A stretch of 46,067 nt of DNA from Cohaesibacter sp. (GTDB taxonomy: Bacteria > Pseudomonadota > Alphaproteobacteria > Rhizobiales > Cohaesibacteraceae), in NCBI GenBank assembly GCA_025210795.1, contig JAOAQZ010000033.1, forward strand, positions 1 to 46,067, in the 5' to 3' direction. Within the stretch, counting starts at the first letter, position 1. Each line of letters begins with the position of its first letter. The translations under genes were made by a program, and so were the position numbers. A model generated the notes under the pieces. It was not told the origin of the DNA and did not search any database. It was given only the letters and a program-made list of their open reading frames with translations. Below are positions 15,899 to 24,037 of the stretch, one piece after another.

Positions 15899-17224
15899 TT
15901 AATTTAAGAGCTCTTCTTCAAAAGGATAGTTGGTCAAGTTTTCATAGCCATCTTCGGTGATCACAACTTGATCTTCCAGTTTCACACCCTCTTTTCCACC
16001 AACTTCACCGATATAGGCTTCAACACACAGGCACATACCAGGCTCTAATACACCATTATAGCCATGCCCTTCCAAATCCTGAGGATAGCGGATAGACGGA
16101 TATTCATCGCACAAACCAACACCGTGCATCATCACACCATATCGTTGTGCAACAAACTCATCAGGCAGTGGCAGTCCGGCTTTTGTCACTTCCTCAAACG
16201 TCATACCTGGCTTTAAGAGTTGCATATTATATTGAATATGGTCATAGGCCACCTGATAAAGGCGTTTTTGCTCTTGAGTAGGTTTTTTGTCGCCAATCAT
16301 CCAGGTGCGCGAAATATCGGCACATATCCCATACGGTCCGATAAGATCAGTATCCAAGGCCAGAAGCTCACCATTTTGAACAATTCGGGGCCCACATTCC
16401 TGAAACCACGGGTTCGTGCGGGGGCCGGAAGACAAAATTCTACATTCAATCCACTCACCGCCACGGCGAATATTTTCAGCATGAAGAACTGACCAGATAT
16501 CATTTTCGCTCACACCCGGAATGCTCGCTTCCTGCATCATTTTCATACAAATCTCTGTCGATGCAATCGAGCATCGCATGGCATTCAGCTCATCTTCCCC
16601 TTTGATCGCACGTGCAAGCTCCATAACTTCCTGACCATCAAAAATCTGAAAACCCAGCTCATCCAGTTCGCGCAATCCTGCTATCTCAATTTTGTCAATT
16701 GCAAGCCGCTTGTTTTCGCCAGAATGCTGTTTGATCAAGGCCGCCAAATCATGAGCAAAATGGCGAGCATGCTCTTGTGTTCTATCTCCTGTTTCAAAAT
16801 AGAAAAAGGATGCCCCACCACGCACTTCTTTCACCAGTGGCAAATGTTCAGAAAGATGCTCGCAGTTATGGAAGTCCCACAAAACCATATAACCAGATGC
16901 AGAAACAAAGCAGGCACGCGCGTGATTATGAGTGATCCAAAGCTGCATATTGGTTGAATCGCTTGCATAACGAATATTCAACGGATCAAAAAGCAAAATC
17001 CCCGCAAGACCGCGCTGGTGCAATTGCTCAACAATACGCCCAAGCCGAAACTCCCTCATCCGGTCCAATTGTGGCGGCACCAGTCCAAGCTTGGCCCATT
17101 CGTTAAAAGCCAAATCTGTAGGCCCGATCTCTACCCGATCATTGTTATTTTCAGACCCATCTGGCTTCAAAGCCGCTGATGGTCGCCTTAACGGATCTAT
17201 TTTACGATTAGAAGAATATGTCAT
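15899..17224 (-). CDS. dddP: DMSP lyase DddP (M24 metallopeptidase fold)
   Basis: DddP cleaves dimethylsulfoniopropionate to dimethyl sulfide and acrylate. The 441-residue protein aligns along its whole length with roseobacter DddP: RKIDP near the start, IEIGPTDLAF-like, DPLNIRYASDSTNMQLW, NIRRGGEWIE and KLEDQVVITEDGYENLT. The M24 di-metal ligands are Asp291, Asp293, Asp303, His367, Glu402 and Glu417. Each is four residues earlier than the positions I recall for the structurally known DddP, and Tyr362 and the proposed base Asp373 are also kept. These separate it from ordinary creatinase or Xaa-Pro peptidases. A GAGGGGGG ribosome binding site precedes the ATG. It is a single-gene unit with its own promoter, a possible operator and a terminator. 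The sequence gives no sign of recent transfer. Confidence 0.93.
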   Translation of the reverse strand: MTYSSNRKIDPLRRPSAALKPDGSENNNDRVEIGPTDLAFNEWAKLGLVPPQLDRMREFRLGRIVEQLHQRGLAGILLFDPLNIRYASDSTNMQLWITHNHARACFVSASGYMVLWDFHNCEHLSEHLPLVKEVRGGASFFYFETGDRTQEHARHFAHDLAALIKQHSGENKRLAIDKIEIAGLRELDELGFQIFDGQEVMELARAIKGEDELNAMRCSIASTEICMKMMQEASIPGVSENDIWSVLHAENIRRGGEWIECRILSSGPRTNPWFQECGPRIVQNGELLALDTDLIGPYGICADISRTWMIGDKKPTQEQKRLYQVAYDHIQYNMQLLKPGMTFEEVTKAGLPLPDEFVAQRYGVMMHGVGLCDEYPSIRYPQDLEGHGYNGVLEPGMCLCVEAYIGEVGGKEGVKLEDQVVITEDGYENLTNYPFEEELLN

Positions 17225-17264
17225 GAAAAGCCCCCCTCACCACCAGAAAAGCTGGAAGGAAATC

Positions 17265-17292
17265 AGAATATCTATCTTGATATTGGTGTCAA
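17265..17292 (-). promoter_or_regulatory. dddP promoter with palindromic operator in the spacer
   Basis: On the reverse strand a perfect -35, TTGACA (17287-17292), is 16 bases from TATTCT (17265-17270). The spacer and -10 edge contain AATATC-N6-GATATT, a perfect 6-base inverted repeat (17267-17284). A protein bound there would block or remodel the promoter directly, so dddP is probably controlled by a dedicated regulator. Confidence 0.6.
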
Positions 17293-17522
17293 AGATTTTC
17301 ATCGTGAGGAGAAGAATTCAAATATAGTGCTTTGAGCAAGGTGGGAGAAGTGCTTTGCAAAGCGCCCACCCCAAGCTAACCGCGACATAAAGAACTACCT
17401 TGTCAGCAGGAATATCGCTGTTTGCAAGACTGGGGCTTTGTACCAGAAGAGAAAACCAAGTTTTAAAGTCTGCTCCCAAAATCAAAAACAGCGCAGACAC
17501 GGGTAAAATATAGAAAAGGCAT
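17293..17522. other. Intergenic region between the dddP promoter and the tRNA terminator
   Basis: Apart from the dddP promoter at its left end, I see nothing convincing here. A 60-codon reverse frame starting GTG at 17500 has hydrophobic stretches but no ribosome binding site, and I do not accept it as a gene. Confidence 0.3.
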
Positions 17523-17563
17523 AAAAAAAGCTCCTGAGGCTAACTGCCTCAAGAGCTTTTTTT
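17523..17563. terminator. Bidirectional terminator after tRNA-Leu
   Basis: AAAAAAAGCTC-TGAGGC pairs with GCCTCA-GAGCTTTTTTT around TAACT. The hairpin directly follows the 3' CCA of the tRNA on the reverse strand and has runs on both sides, so it can act in either direction. Confidence 0.85.
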
Positions 17564-17649
17564 GGTGCGGCCGAGAAGACTCGAACTTCCACGGGAGTTA
17601 CCCCACAGCGACCTCAACGCTGCGCGTCTACCAATTCCGCCACGGCCGC
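17563..17649 (-). tRNA. tRNA-Leu (anticodon GAG)
   Basis: The 87-base gene has a GCGGCCG/CGGCCGC acceptor stem, the D-loop segment GGTAGACGCG, an anticodon arm CAGCG-TTGAGGT-CGCTG that gives anticodon GAG, a long class-II variable arm and GTTCGAGTC in the T arm. CCA is encoded. It reads CUC and CUU codons. It stands alone, between the dddP promoter region and the FliN-like gene. Confidence 0.96.
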
Positions 17650-17797
17650 AATTCCGTGACCTGACAAGAGCTTGTGTCTTGTTTGTGGCGTGTAACTACC
17701 AAACTAAAATGAGCTGCACAAGCATTTAAGTGCCTGATTAACAGGATTTGTGGAAAGAGTTTTTTAGCGCCCCTCTTCCCCGCTAAATGCAAAAGGT

Positions 17798-18073
17798 TTA
17801 ACCGGCTGCAACCCGGTTGATACCACGCAAAGGGCGCCAGGATGGGCTGCGTGTCAAAACTTTGGTAATGGAAACGCCGACTTTCTCACCACGCAGAATA
17901 ACCTGACCGCGCGCAACCGGAATATCATTGGCCAAAATCAGACAATCATCCTCTTCATGGGCATCCAGCTCAATCACAGCCCCGCGGCCCATACGCAGCA
18001 ATTGGTGAATGGGAATAGAGGCTTCCCCAAGCTGCACAGAGATACTGATTGCAATATTGTCAAGATTTGTCAC
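17798..18073 (-). CDS. FliN/SpoA-domain flagellar motor switch-like protein (orphan)
   Basis: This protein of about 91 residues is almost entirely one SpoA (FliM/FliN C-terminal) domain: ISVQLGEASIPIHQLLRMGRGAVIELD, then LANDIPVARGQVILRGEKVGVSITKVL. In motile bacteria this domain forms the base of the cytoplasmic C-ring that sets motor direction. I chose the GTG at 18073, which has AAGGGA at good distance. A GTG at 18097 would add eight residues and lacks a ribosome binding site. No other flagellar gene is in the window, so it may be the main FliN encoded apart from its cluster or a second copy. It is divergent from lipB. Confidence 0.8.
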   Translation of the reverse strand: MTNLDNIAISISVQLGEASIPIHQLLRMGRGAVIELDAHEEDDCLILANDIPVARGQVILRGEKVGVSITKVLTRSPSWRPLRGINRVAAG

Positions 18074-18168
18074 GATTATCCCTTCCGTGTTTGCCACGGA
18101 TCGCTTATGTGAGACGTTAATAGAGTGTTACCGCACAAGGTAAACGAAAACTTAACAACGAGGCTAAA

Positions 18169-18885
18169 GTGCCTATGACCATGGACCGCTCCACAATCAT
18201 AACCAAAACCATGACCTCCCAGACCGGAGAAGCCGTGGATTGGATCATCTCCGATAGCCTTGTCCCCTATCCTCAGGCCATAGCCTTCATGGAAGCGCGA
18301 ATCAAGGATATTGCCGAAGGCAAGGCCAATGAATGCGTCTGGCTTTTGGAGCATCCTCCCCTTTATACCGCTGGCACCAGCGCCAATCCGGCCGATCTCA
18401 TCGCACCAGACCGCTTTGATGTATTTGAAACCGGACGCGGCGGCGAATATACTTATCATGGCCCAGGACAACGCATCGCTTATGTGATGCTCAATCTCAA
18501 AAACCGCACACAAGATGTCCGCCTGTTTGTTGCCAATCTTGAAGAATGGGTCATCAACACGCTGGCCGCTCACAATATCAAAGGCGAGCGACGGGAAGAG
18601 CGCGTGGGCGTATGGGTAACACGGCCCGAAAAAGGTCCAGAGATTGAAGACAAAATCGCAGCCATTGGCATTCGCCTGCGCAAATGGGTCACGTTCCATG
18701 GCATCAGCCTGAATATCGAGCCGGATCTAACCCATTATAATGGCATCGTCCCCTGCGGCATTTCCCAGCACGGCGTCACATCTTTTGTCGATCTGGGCTA
18801 TCCCTTGACGATGAGCGATGTGGACATGACCCTGCGCGAAGAATTTGAAAGCCTGTTTGGCGCAACACAGCGCGCAGAACTCTAA
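18169..18885 (+). CDS. lipB: Lipoyl(octanoyl) transferase LipB
   Basis: LipB moves octanoyl from acyl carrier protein to the lipoyl domains of 2-oxoacid dehydrogenases and the glycine cleavage H protein. The 238 residues contain [13 protein letters not shown] (89-101), [10 protein letters not shown], the catalytic lysine in [13 protein letters not shown] (Lys162) and the acyl-carrying cysteine in VPCGI (Cys196). The GTG at 18169 has GAGG five bases upstream, better placed than for the ATG at 18175, so I keep GTG. The gene is divergent from the FliN-like gene across a short intergenic region. No lipA is present here. Confidence 0.95.
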   Translation: MPMTMDRSTIITKTMTSQTGEAVDWIISDSLVPYPQAIAFMEARIKDIAEGKANECVWLLEHPPLYTAGTSANPADLIAPDRFDVFETGRGGEYTYHGPGQRIAYVMLNLKNRTQDVRLFVANLEEWVINTLAAHNIKGERREERVGVWVTRPEKGPEIEDKIAAIGIRLRKWVTFHGISLNIEPDLTHYNGIVPCGISQHGVTSFVDLGYPLTMSDVDMTLREEFESLFGATQRAEL

Positions 18886-18895
18886 ACACCCTTCT

Positions 18896-18930
18896 TTTCA
18901 TCAGGTCAAGCACGTCTTGATCTGATGAAA
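18896..18930. repeat. Inverted repeat (hairpin) between lipB and the FNR box
   Basis: TTTCATCAGGTCAAG and CTTGATCTGATGAAA pair over 15 bases with one mismatch, around CACGT. It begins 11 bases after the lipB stop. It has no T-run, so it is not a standard terminator, though it could stabilise the lipB mRNA end. Confidence 0.5.
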
Positions 18931-18934
18931 GAAA

Positions 18935-18948
18935 TTGATCCGAATCAA
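18935..18948 (+). promoter_or_regulatory. Perfect FNR/Nnr-type box upstream of the Flp pilin gene
   Basis: TTGATCCGAATCAA matches TTGAT-N4-ATCAA at all ten defined positions and lies about 130 bases before the pilin ATG. A start near 18983 would place it at the usual activator distance; the -10 there is weak (TTAAGC or TTAATT). lipB ends upstream, so the pilin is the natural target. Confidence 0.6.
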
Positions 18949-19077
18949 TACCTTACAGGTAAGAGTGCCGGTTAAGCTTAATTCCTAACCATCCCCGTAC
19001 TCTTATATTTATTTACTAGACATTAACCAAAATTGAAGGCGATAGTCAGCCTGTTTCAAAGCAACTACAGGTTTATT

Positions 19078-19290
19078 ATGTCTATCTCAGCCATATTGCG
19101 GCCCTTACATTCAGTACAGCACTCTGTCCGGCAATTCATTCAAGATGAAGAGGCAGGTGTTTTGGAATATGCCGTGCTCATTGCTTTCATCGGCCTAGCC
19201 GTTGCACCAGCCGCTGCCGATCTTAGAGATCACATCTCGGACACGCTTTTTGATATCGCCGACAAAATCAAGATAATCGCCAATCGCTAG
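19078..19290 (+). CDS. Flp-type (type IVb) pilin-like protein (orphan)
   Basis: This 70-residue protein has a polar N-terminal leader (residues 1-27), then EEAGVLEYAVLIAFIGLAVAP, the acidic residue plus hydrophobic helix of Flp pilins, and a short charged C-terminus. Flp pilins are cut by a prepilin peptidase (TadV/CpaA type) before a segment with Glu-Tyr and assembled by the Tad machine. Here only two residues separate the Gly from Glu-Tyr instead of the usual four, so the processing site is unusual. I chose the ATG at 19078 with AGG eight bases upstream over a TTG at 19033. No tad/cpa genes are nearby. A perfect FNR-type box lies upstream and a strong terminator follows. Confidence 0.75.
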   Translation: MSISAILRPLHSVQHSVRQFIQDEEAGVLEYAVLIAFIGLAVAPAAADLRDHISDTLFDIADKIKIIANR

Positions 19291-19336
19291 AGCTTTGGCA
19301 AAACCCTGTTGGCACATCACTGAGTGTTATAAATGC

Positions 19337-19368
19337 AAAAAGCCCGGTCAGATCTGACCGGGCTTTTT
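19337..19368. terminator. Bidirectional terminator between pilin and pccA
   Basis: AAAAAGCCCGGTCAGA and TCTGACCGGGCTTTTT form a complete palindrome with flanking A and T runs, placed between the convergent pilin and pccA genes. It should end both transcripts. Confidence 0.92.
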
Positions 19369-19393
19369 ATATCTGTGTATGGGATCAGATTGA

Positions 19394-21430
19394 TCAGGCT
19401 TCTTCGTCAGCAGAAGAAGCAAATTCCATGATCACCGCATCAACAGCAAGGCTATCCCCCGCTTCTGCATTGATCTTGGAGACCACCAGATCACGCTCAG
19501 CGCGCAGAATATTTTCCATTTTCATGGCTTCTACAGTGGCCAAAGCCTCGCCTGCCTGAACCTTCTGACCTTCTGTCACCGCAATAGAGACCACAAGACC
19601 AGGCATAGGGCAGAGCAGCAGGTTAGAGGTATCTGGCGGAATGCGAATCGGCATCAGGGCTTCCATAGCCGCAATGTTAGGACGCATCACCTTGGCAGCC
19701 ACCTGCACACCATTATGGGTCAGCTTGTAGGCATTCAAACCTGCACGAACCTGAACAGTCAGCTTTTTGCCACCAACAGTACCGGTCCAGAGTTTAGAGC
19801 CTGGCACCCAGTCGGACACAACACCAACAGAGCTGCCATCCTCATATTCCATATCCATCTCGATAGGAGTGCTCGGCATGCCAGCAATGAAATTGACAGC
19901 GACGCGGTTTTCCTTGGAAAGGGCAACCACCCATTCAGCCCGGGTTTCACCGGAATGAGGCGCCATGCGGTCAATAAAGTCGTCCAAACGATTCTTGCGA
20001 ACCAGCTCCATGGACAGAGCAACAGCAGCCAGAGCTTTCTCGGTTTCTGCGTCTAGCGCACCACCTTCAAAGCCGTCAGGATATTCTTCATCGATAAAGG
20101 CAGTGGTCAGATCGCCAGCCTTCCAGCGAGGATGCTCCATCAGGGCTGCAAGGAAGGGCACGTTATGCTCAATCCCGTCCACCACGAAGGCGTCCAGCGC
20201 TGTGGACATATGAGCGATGGCCGCTTCACGCGTATCCGCATGGGTACACAGCTTGGCAATCATCGGATCATAGAACATGGAAATTTCAGAGCCGGAGACC
20301 ACGCCAGTATCGTTACGGATGGTCAGACCATCAACAGTGCCCTCTTCCGGCGGCATGTAATTGACCAGACGGCCAATAGATGGCAGGAAGTTGCGGAACG
20401 GATCCTCAGCATAAATGCGGCTTTCAATCGCCCAGCCATTCAGCTTCACATCATCCTGTTTGATCTCCAGTGTCTCGCCATAAGCAACACGGATCATCTG
20501 CTCAACAAGATCAACACCGGTGATCAGTTCGGTTACCGGATGCTCCACCTGCAGGCGGGTATTCATTTCAAGGAAGTAGAAATTCTTGTCCTTGTCGACG
20601 ATGAATTCCACAGTACCGGCAGAGCAATAATCAACGGCCTTGGCCAAAGCCACAGCCTGCTCCCCCATGGCTTTACGAGTTTTCTCGTCCAAAAACGGAG
20701 AGGGAGCTTCTTCAATCACCTTCTGGTTACGGCGCTGAATGGAACATTCGCGCTCGCCAAGATAGATGGCATTGCCATGCTTATCCGCCAGAACCTGAAT
20801 TTCGATATGGCGCGGGCCAACGACGAACTTCTCGATAAAGCAGCGATCATCACCAAAGGAAGATTTGGCTTCGGATTTCGCCAACTGGAAGCCTTCGCGG
20901 GCTTCATCTTCGTCCCATGCAATACGCATACCCTTACCGCCACCACCGGCGGAGGCCTTGATCATGACCGGGAAGCCAACATCCTTTGCAATGCACACAG
21001 CATGCTCGGCATCTTCAATCACATCCATATGGCCCGGAACAGTCGAGACTTTTGCCTCATTGGCAAATTTCTTGGACTCGATCTTGTCACCCATGGCCTG
21101 AATAGCGCCAGGAGGTGGGCCAATAAATTCAATCCCAGCTTCAGCAAGAGCCTTACAGAAATCGGCATTCTCGGACAGGAAGCCATATCCTGGATGAACA
21201 GCCTCAGCGCCGGTATCTTTACAGGCCTGAATGATCTTATCACCCAACAGATAGGATTCAGCCGCTGCCGGTGGGCCCAGATGGACAGCCTCATCAGCCA
21301 TCTTAACATGCAGAGCGTCCTGATCCGCATCGGAATAGACAGCAACTGTTTTAATGCCCATCCGCTGAGCTGACTTAATCACGCGGCAGGCGATTTCCCC
21401 GCGGTTTGCAATCAAAATCTTTTTGAACAT
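19394..21430 (-). CDS. pccA: Propionyl-CoA carboxylase alpha subunit (biotin carboxylase plus biotin carrier)
   Basis: Starting from the ATG at 21430 the protein is 678 residues. The biotin carboxylase domain (about 1-450) has KILIANRGEIACRVI, the ATP-grasp glycine loop SAGGGGKGMR, ERECSIQRRNQKVIEE and EMNTRLQVEHPVTE. A beta-barrel BT region comes next, and the biotin carrier domain ends the chain with the biotinyl lysine in EAMKMEN. It carboxylates biotin with ATP and bicarbonate and passes it to PccB. The gene at 24038-25570 is the natural partner, so I name it pccA rather than mccA. A 20-codon upstream extension to 21490 does not match the family start and is rejected. The intervening 21491-21690 carries both divergent promoters. 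Confidence 0.92.
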   Translation of the reverse strand: MFKKILIANRGEIACRVIKSAQRMGIKTVAVYSDADQDALHVKMADEAVHLGPPAAAESYLLGDKIIQACKDTGAEAVHPGYGFLSENADFCKALAEAGIEFIGPPPGAIQAMGDKIESKKFANEAKVSTVPGHMDVIEDAEHAVCIAKDVGFPVMIKASAGGGGKGMRIAWDEDEAREGFQLAKSEAKSSFGDDRCFIEKFVVGPRHIEIQVLADKHGNAIYLGERECSIQRRNQKVIEEAPSPFLDEKTRKAMGEQAVALAKAVDYCSAGTVEFIVDKDKNFYFLEMNTRLQVEHPVTELITGVDLVEQMIRVAYGETLEIKQDDVKLNGWAIESRIYAEDPFRNFLPSIGRLVNYMPPEEGTVDGLTIRNDTGVVSGSEISMFYDPMIAKLCTHADTREAAIAHMSTALDAFVVDGIEHNVPFLAALMEHPRWKAGDLTTAFIDEEYPDGFEGGALDAETEKALAAVALSMELVRKNRLDDFIDRMAPHSGETRAEWVVALSKENRVAVNFIAGMPSTPIEMDMEYEDGSSVGVVSDWVPGSKLWTGTVGGKKLTVQVRAGLNAYKLTHNGVQVAAKVMRPNIAAMEALMPIRIPPDTSNLLLCPMPGLVVSIAVTEGQKVQAGEALATVEAMKMENILRAERDLVVSKINAEAGDSLAVDAVIMEFASSADEEA

Positions 21431-21690
21431 GACAATCCTGCACATGCATTTGGTTTCTTCTTCTGATCTCATGTTGTATGACGCCCACAACAGATAAACA
21501 ACTCGGACGAACGGCGGACGTGGCGAAAAAACCAGTAAATCTGTGCACTGTGTGATAAAAATTCGCCTTTGGTTTAAGCAAAAATGCTTTATTGAGCCTT
21601 TTAGACCACCTCACACTGAGGATAAGTGACGCCCAAAGCGCTCTATTTTGTCTCGAACAGACAAGATAACGCCAAAACAGGAGTGACATT

Positions 21691-22536
21691 GTGATCAATT
21701 CTGCACAACAGCGCCCATTGGGGCCCATCAATTGGACCCCAAGTACCATGCCGCTGATCATGGGCATTATCAATGTGACCCCTGATTCTTTCTCGGACGG
21801 CGGCCTGTTCGACCAAAAAGACAAAGCCCTCAGTCATGCACGGGAATTGGCCGGGCAAGGTGCCCATATTCTCGACATTGGCGGCGAATCAACGCGCCCC
21901 GGCGCAAAGATCGTCACGATGGAAGAAGAGATAGCCCGCGTGCTGCCGGCCATTGGCGCAATTACCGCGGCCGAACTTGGCACAGCAATCTCGATTGATA
22001 CCTACAAGGCCAAGGTGGCAGAAAGCGCCCTGAAAGCCGGTGCTCATATCGTCAATGATGTATGGGGCCTGCAGCGCGAGCCTGACATTGCCAAAGCCGC
22101 CAGCGCACACGGGGCACCGGTTATTATCAACCATTGGGAAGAAACTGCCCCCAAAGGGCTGGACCTTCTGGATGCCATGAAAGCCTTTTTCGACCGCTCG
22201 ATCGAGATTGCTCTAAAAGCCGGCCTTAAAGACCAGCATATCATTCTTGATCCCGGCATCGGCTTTGGCAAAAATTTTGAAGACAATCTGGTCATTCTGA
22301 ACCGGCTTGAAGAGATCTGCGCTTGGGGTTATCCGGTTCTGATGGGCACATCACGCAAAAGCTTTATCGGCAAAATCCTCGACAAAGAGCCGCAAGATCG
22401 CCTCTATGGCACCATTGCCTCCAACGTCATTTCGCAAGTAAAAGGCGCTGCCATCTTCCGCGTGCATGACGTTGAAGCCCATATGGATGCCCTTCGCGTC
22501 ACCCAAGCAATCGAAACCAAAGCCCCTCATCTCTAA
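21691..22536 (+). CDS. folP: Dihydropteroate synthase
   Basis: FolP joins 4-aminobenzoate to dihydropterin pyrophosphate in folate synthesis and is the sulfonamide target. The 281 residues include IMGIINVTPDSFSDGG, DIGGESTRPGA, SIDTYKAKVAESAL, NDVWGLQREP, LDPGIGFGK and GTSRKSFIG, in the TIM-barrel order. A GTG at 21691 with GGAG seven bases before it is the start. It opens a folP-folB-folK operon (30-base gap, then a four-base overlap). Confidence 0.95.
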   Translation: MINSAQQRPLGPINWTPSTMPLIMGIINVTPDSFSDGGLFDQKDKALSHARELAGQGAHILDIGGESTRPGAKIVTMEEEIARVLPAIGAITAAELGTAISIDTYKAKVAESALKAGAHIVNDVWGLQREPDIAKAASAHGAPVIINHWEETAPKGLDLLDAMKAFFDRSIEIALKAGLKDQHIILDPGIGFGKNFEDNLVILNRLEEICAWGYPVLMGTSRKSFIGKILDKEPQDRLYGTIASNVISQVKGAAIFRVHDVEAHMDALRVTQAIETKAPHL

Positions 22537-22566
22537 GCGAGACCCCAATCAGGAAAGACTTCACTT

Positions 22567-22941
22567 ATGGACCGGATCATACTGACAGAACTGGCTTTTT
22601 TCGCCTATCACGGTGTCTATGATGAAGAGGCCAAGCTCGGCCAGCGCTTCTATTTTGATCTTGATTGTGCGCTGGATCTGCGCCCGGCGGGTGAGAGCGA
22701 CAATGAACATGACACGGTGCGCTATGACCATATCGCCAAACGAGTGGAAGATATTGTCACCAAGCAGCGTTTCCAGTTGATCGAAGCTTTGGCCGAAGCC
22801 ATTACAAAGGATCTGCTCACCAATATGGAACCGCTGCAAAGCGTGCGGCTAAAAGTGCGCAAGCCTGAAGCTCCGATCCCGGCCATCGTCAAGGATATTG
22901 CGGTGGAAATCACCCGCAGCCGCAAGGATTACGGTCTATGA
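22567..22941 (+). CDS. folB: Dihydroneopterin aldolase
   Basis: FolB converts 7,8-dihydroneopterin to 6-hydroxymethyl-7,8-dihydropterin and glycolaldehyde. The 124-residue length fits the octameric family. Visible motifs are AFFAYHGVYDEEAKLGQRFYFDL, with its conserved Tyr and Glu, and VRYDHIAKRVEDIV. It lies between folP and folK, and its end overlaps folK by four bases, indicating translational coupling. Confidence 0.95.
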   Translation: MDRIILTELAFFAYHGVYDEEAKLGQRFYFDLDCALDLRPAGESDNEHDTVRYDHIAKRVEDIVTKQRFQLIEALAEAITKDLLTNMEPLQSVRLKVRKPEAPIPAIVKDIAVEITRSRKDYGL

Positions 22942-23411
22942 CCCGCGCTTATTTAAGCCTTGGGGGCAATATTGGCGATCCGGGCGAAATGATAGGGAAA
23001 GCCCTTGATATTTTGGATGCCCACCCCGCCATCACTGTTCTAAAGCAATCTGCCTTTTACAAAACCCCACCATGGGGCAACGAGAATCAGGCAGCCTTCA
23101 TCAATGCCTGCGCCGAGATTGAAACCTCCCTATCAGCACAAGAGCTGCTAGCCTATGCCTTAAAGAGCGAGCTGGATTTGGGCCGCATCCGCAAAGAACA
23201 TTGGGGGCCGCGGGTCATCGATATCGATCTTCTCACCTTTGGCGATGCCAAAATCGATGAGGAGAATCTGACCATCCCCCACCCCTTCATGATGGAGCGG
23301 GCCTTTGTGCTGGTGCCGCTGCAAGACATCGCCCCCGCCTTCTCTCTGCATGACCAGACGATAGATGAGGCTTTGGAGAAGCTGGATTTGAGCGGCATTG
23401 AGCGCCTCTAA
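22938..23411 (+). CDS. folK: 2-amino-4-hydroxy-6-hydroxymethyldihydropteridine pyrophosphokinase (HPPK)
   Basis: FolK transfers pyrophosphate from ATP to hydroxymethyldihydropterin, feeding FolP. The 157 residues start AYLSLGGNIGDPGE, with the TPPWGNENQAAFINACAEIET loop and the family signature WGPRVIDIDLLTFGD, whose Asp pair binds two Mg2+. The ATG overlaps the folB stop as ATGA. It ends the folate operon, and the convergent potassium channel gene follows 21 bases later. Confidence 0.96.
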   Translation: MTRAYLSLGGNIGDPGEMIGKALDILDAHPAITVLKQSAFYKTPPWGNENQAAFINACAEIETSLSAQELLAYALKSELDLGRIRKEHWGPRVIDIDLLTFGDAKIDEENLTIPHPFMMERAFVLVPLQDIAPAFSLHDQTIDEALEKLDLSGIERL

Positions 23412-23432
23412 AAGCGCCCCAAGAGAGGCCCG

Positions 23433-23867
23433 CTAGAAATGATCCCCTTCGGTGAAGGGTCCATAGCGGGTGCTGGCGGTGATCAGGTAAGCTGTTGACC
23501 AACCAATATGAATAAAACCGGCAATCCCCTCAAGTGCCCCCAAAATCCGCCACTGGGCCGAGAGAATCACATCCCCGTACCCGAGGGTGGAAAAGGTCAC
23601 GGTGGAGAAATAAAGCGACATATGAAAATCCGGCAGGGCTCCGATCAGCCAATAGGTAAAGGCCCAGATCCAGATCTGAAAAGCATGAATGATAAAAATG
23701 CCTAGAACCGTCGCCACCATCAGCCACATTTTCTTGTAATGGGTGCTGATATTAAACTGCCGGTGAGAAAAGCCTTTAACCCGACCGCTGAGTTCGATCA
23801 CGCCCAAAATCTGGACCAAAACGCAGGCGGTAATCACACAAGTACCAACGATCAGACTTAACAGCAT
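23433..23867 (-). CDS. Small potassium channel (ion_trans_2 family)
   Basis: From the ATG at 23867, with GGGGAGGTAAGA before it, the protein is 144 residues. It has hydrophobic segments near residues 1-24, 48-76 and 105-125 and a pore loop with the K+ selectivity filter TLGYGD (94-99). There is no RCK or cyclic-nucleotide domain, so gating is not apparent. It would be a tetrameric inner-membrane K+ channel. It is convergent with folK and on the same strand as pccB, from which a strong terminator separates it. Confidence 0.82.
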   Translation of the reverse strand: MLLSLIVGTCVITACVLVQILGVIELSGRVKGFSHRQFNISTHYKKMWLMVATVLGIFIIHAFQIWIWAFTYWLIGALPDFHMSLYFSTVTFSTLGYGDVILSAQWRILGALEGIAGFIHIGWSTAYLITASTRYGPFTEGDHF

Positions 23868-23953
23868 TCTTACCTCCCCTAGACCCAATATTCATGCAAA
23901 AGCGCTTTCGTGTCAGGGACTGTCACCTGATTGAGCAACATCGGCAATCTAGC

Positions 23954-23993
23954 AAAAAAAAATCGCGCTACGGTTAACGCAGCGCGATTTTTT
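23954..23993. terminator. Bidirectional terminator between pccB and the channel gene
   Basis: AAAAATCGCGCT and AGCGCGATTTTTT pair around an 11-base loop. It follows the pccB stop by 45 bases and has A and T runs on both sides. Confidence 0.88.
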
Positions 23994-24037
23994 AAACTCT
24001 TGCACTCTCTTTTAAAGAAAAGAGATCTCCTCTTATC

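Noticed and set aside
17318..17500. 60-codon reverse ORF with hydrophobic stretches upstream of dddP
   Set aside because: It starts with GTG without a ribosome binding site, matches no family I know, and runs towards the dddP promoter region.
20132..21373. 413-codon forward ORF opposite pccA
   Set aside because: Antisense to the biotin carboxylase domain, with no recognisable motifs.
21431..21690. TTAAGC-AAAAAT-GCTTTA as an operator between pccA and folP
   Set aside because: The arms pair over only four or five bases, too weak to call without comparison with other genomes.
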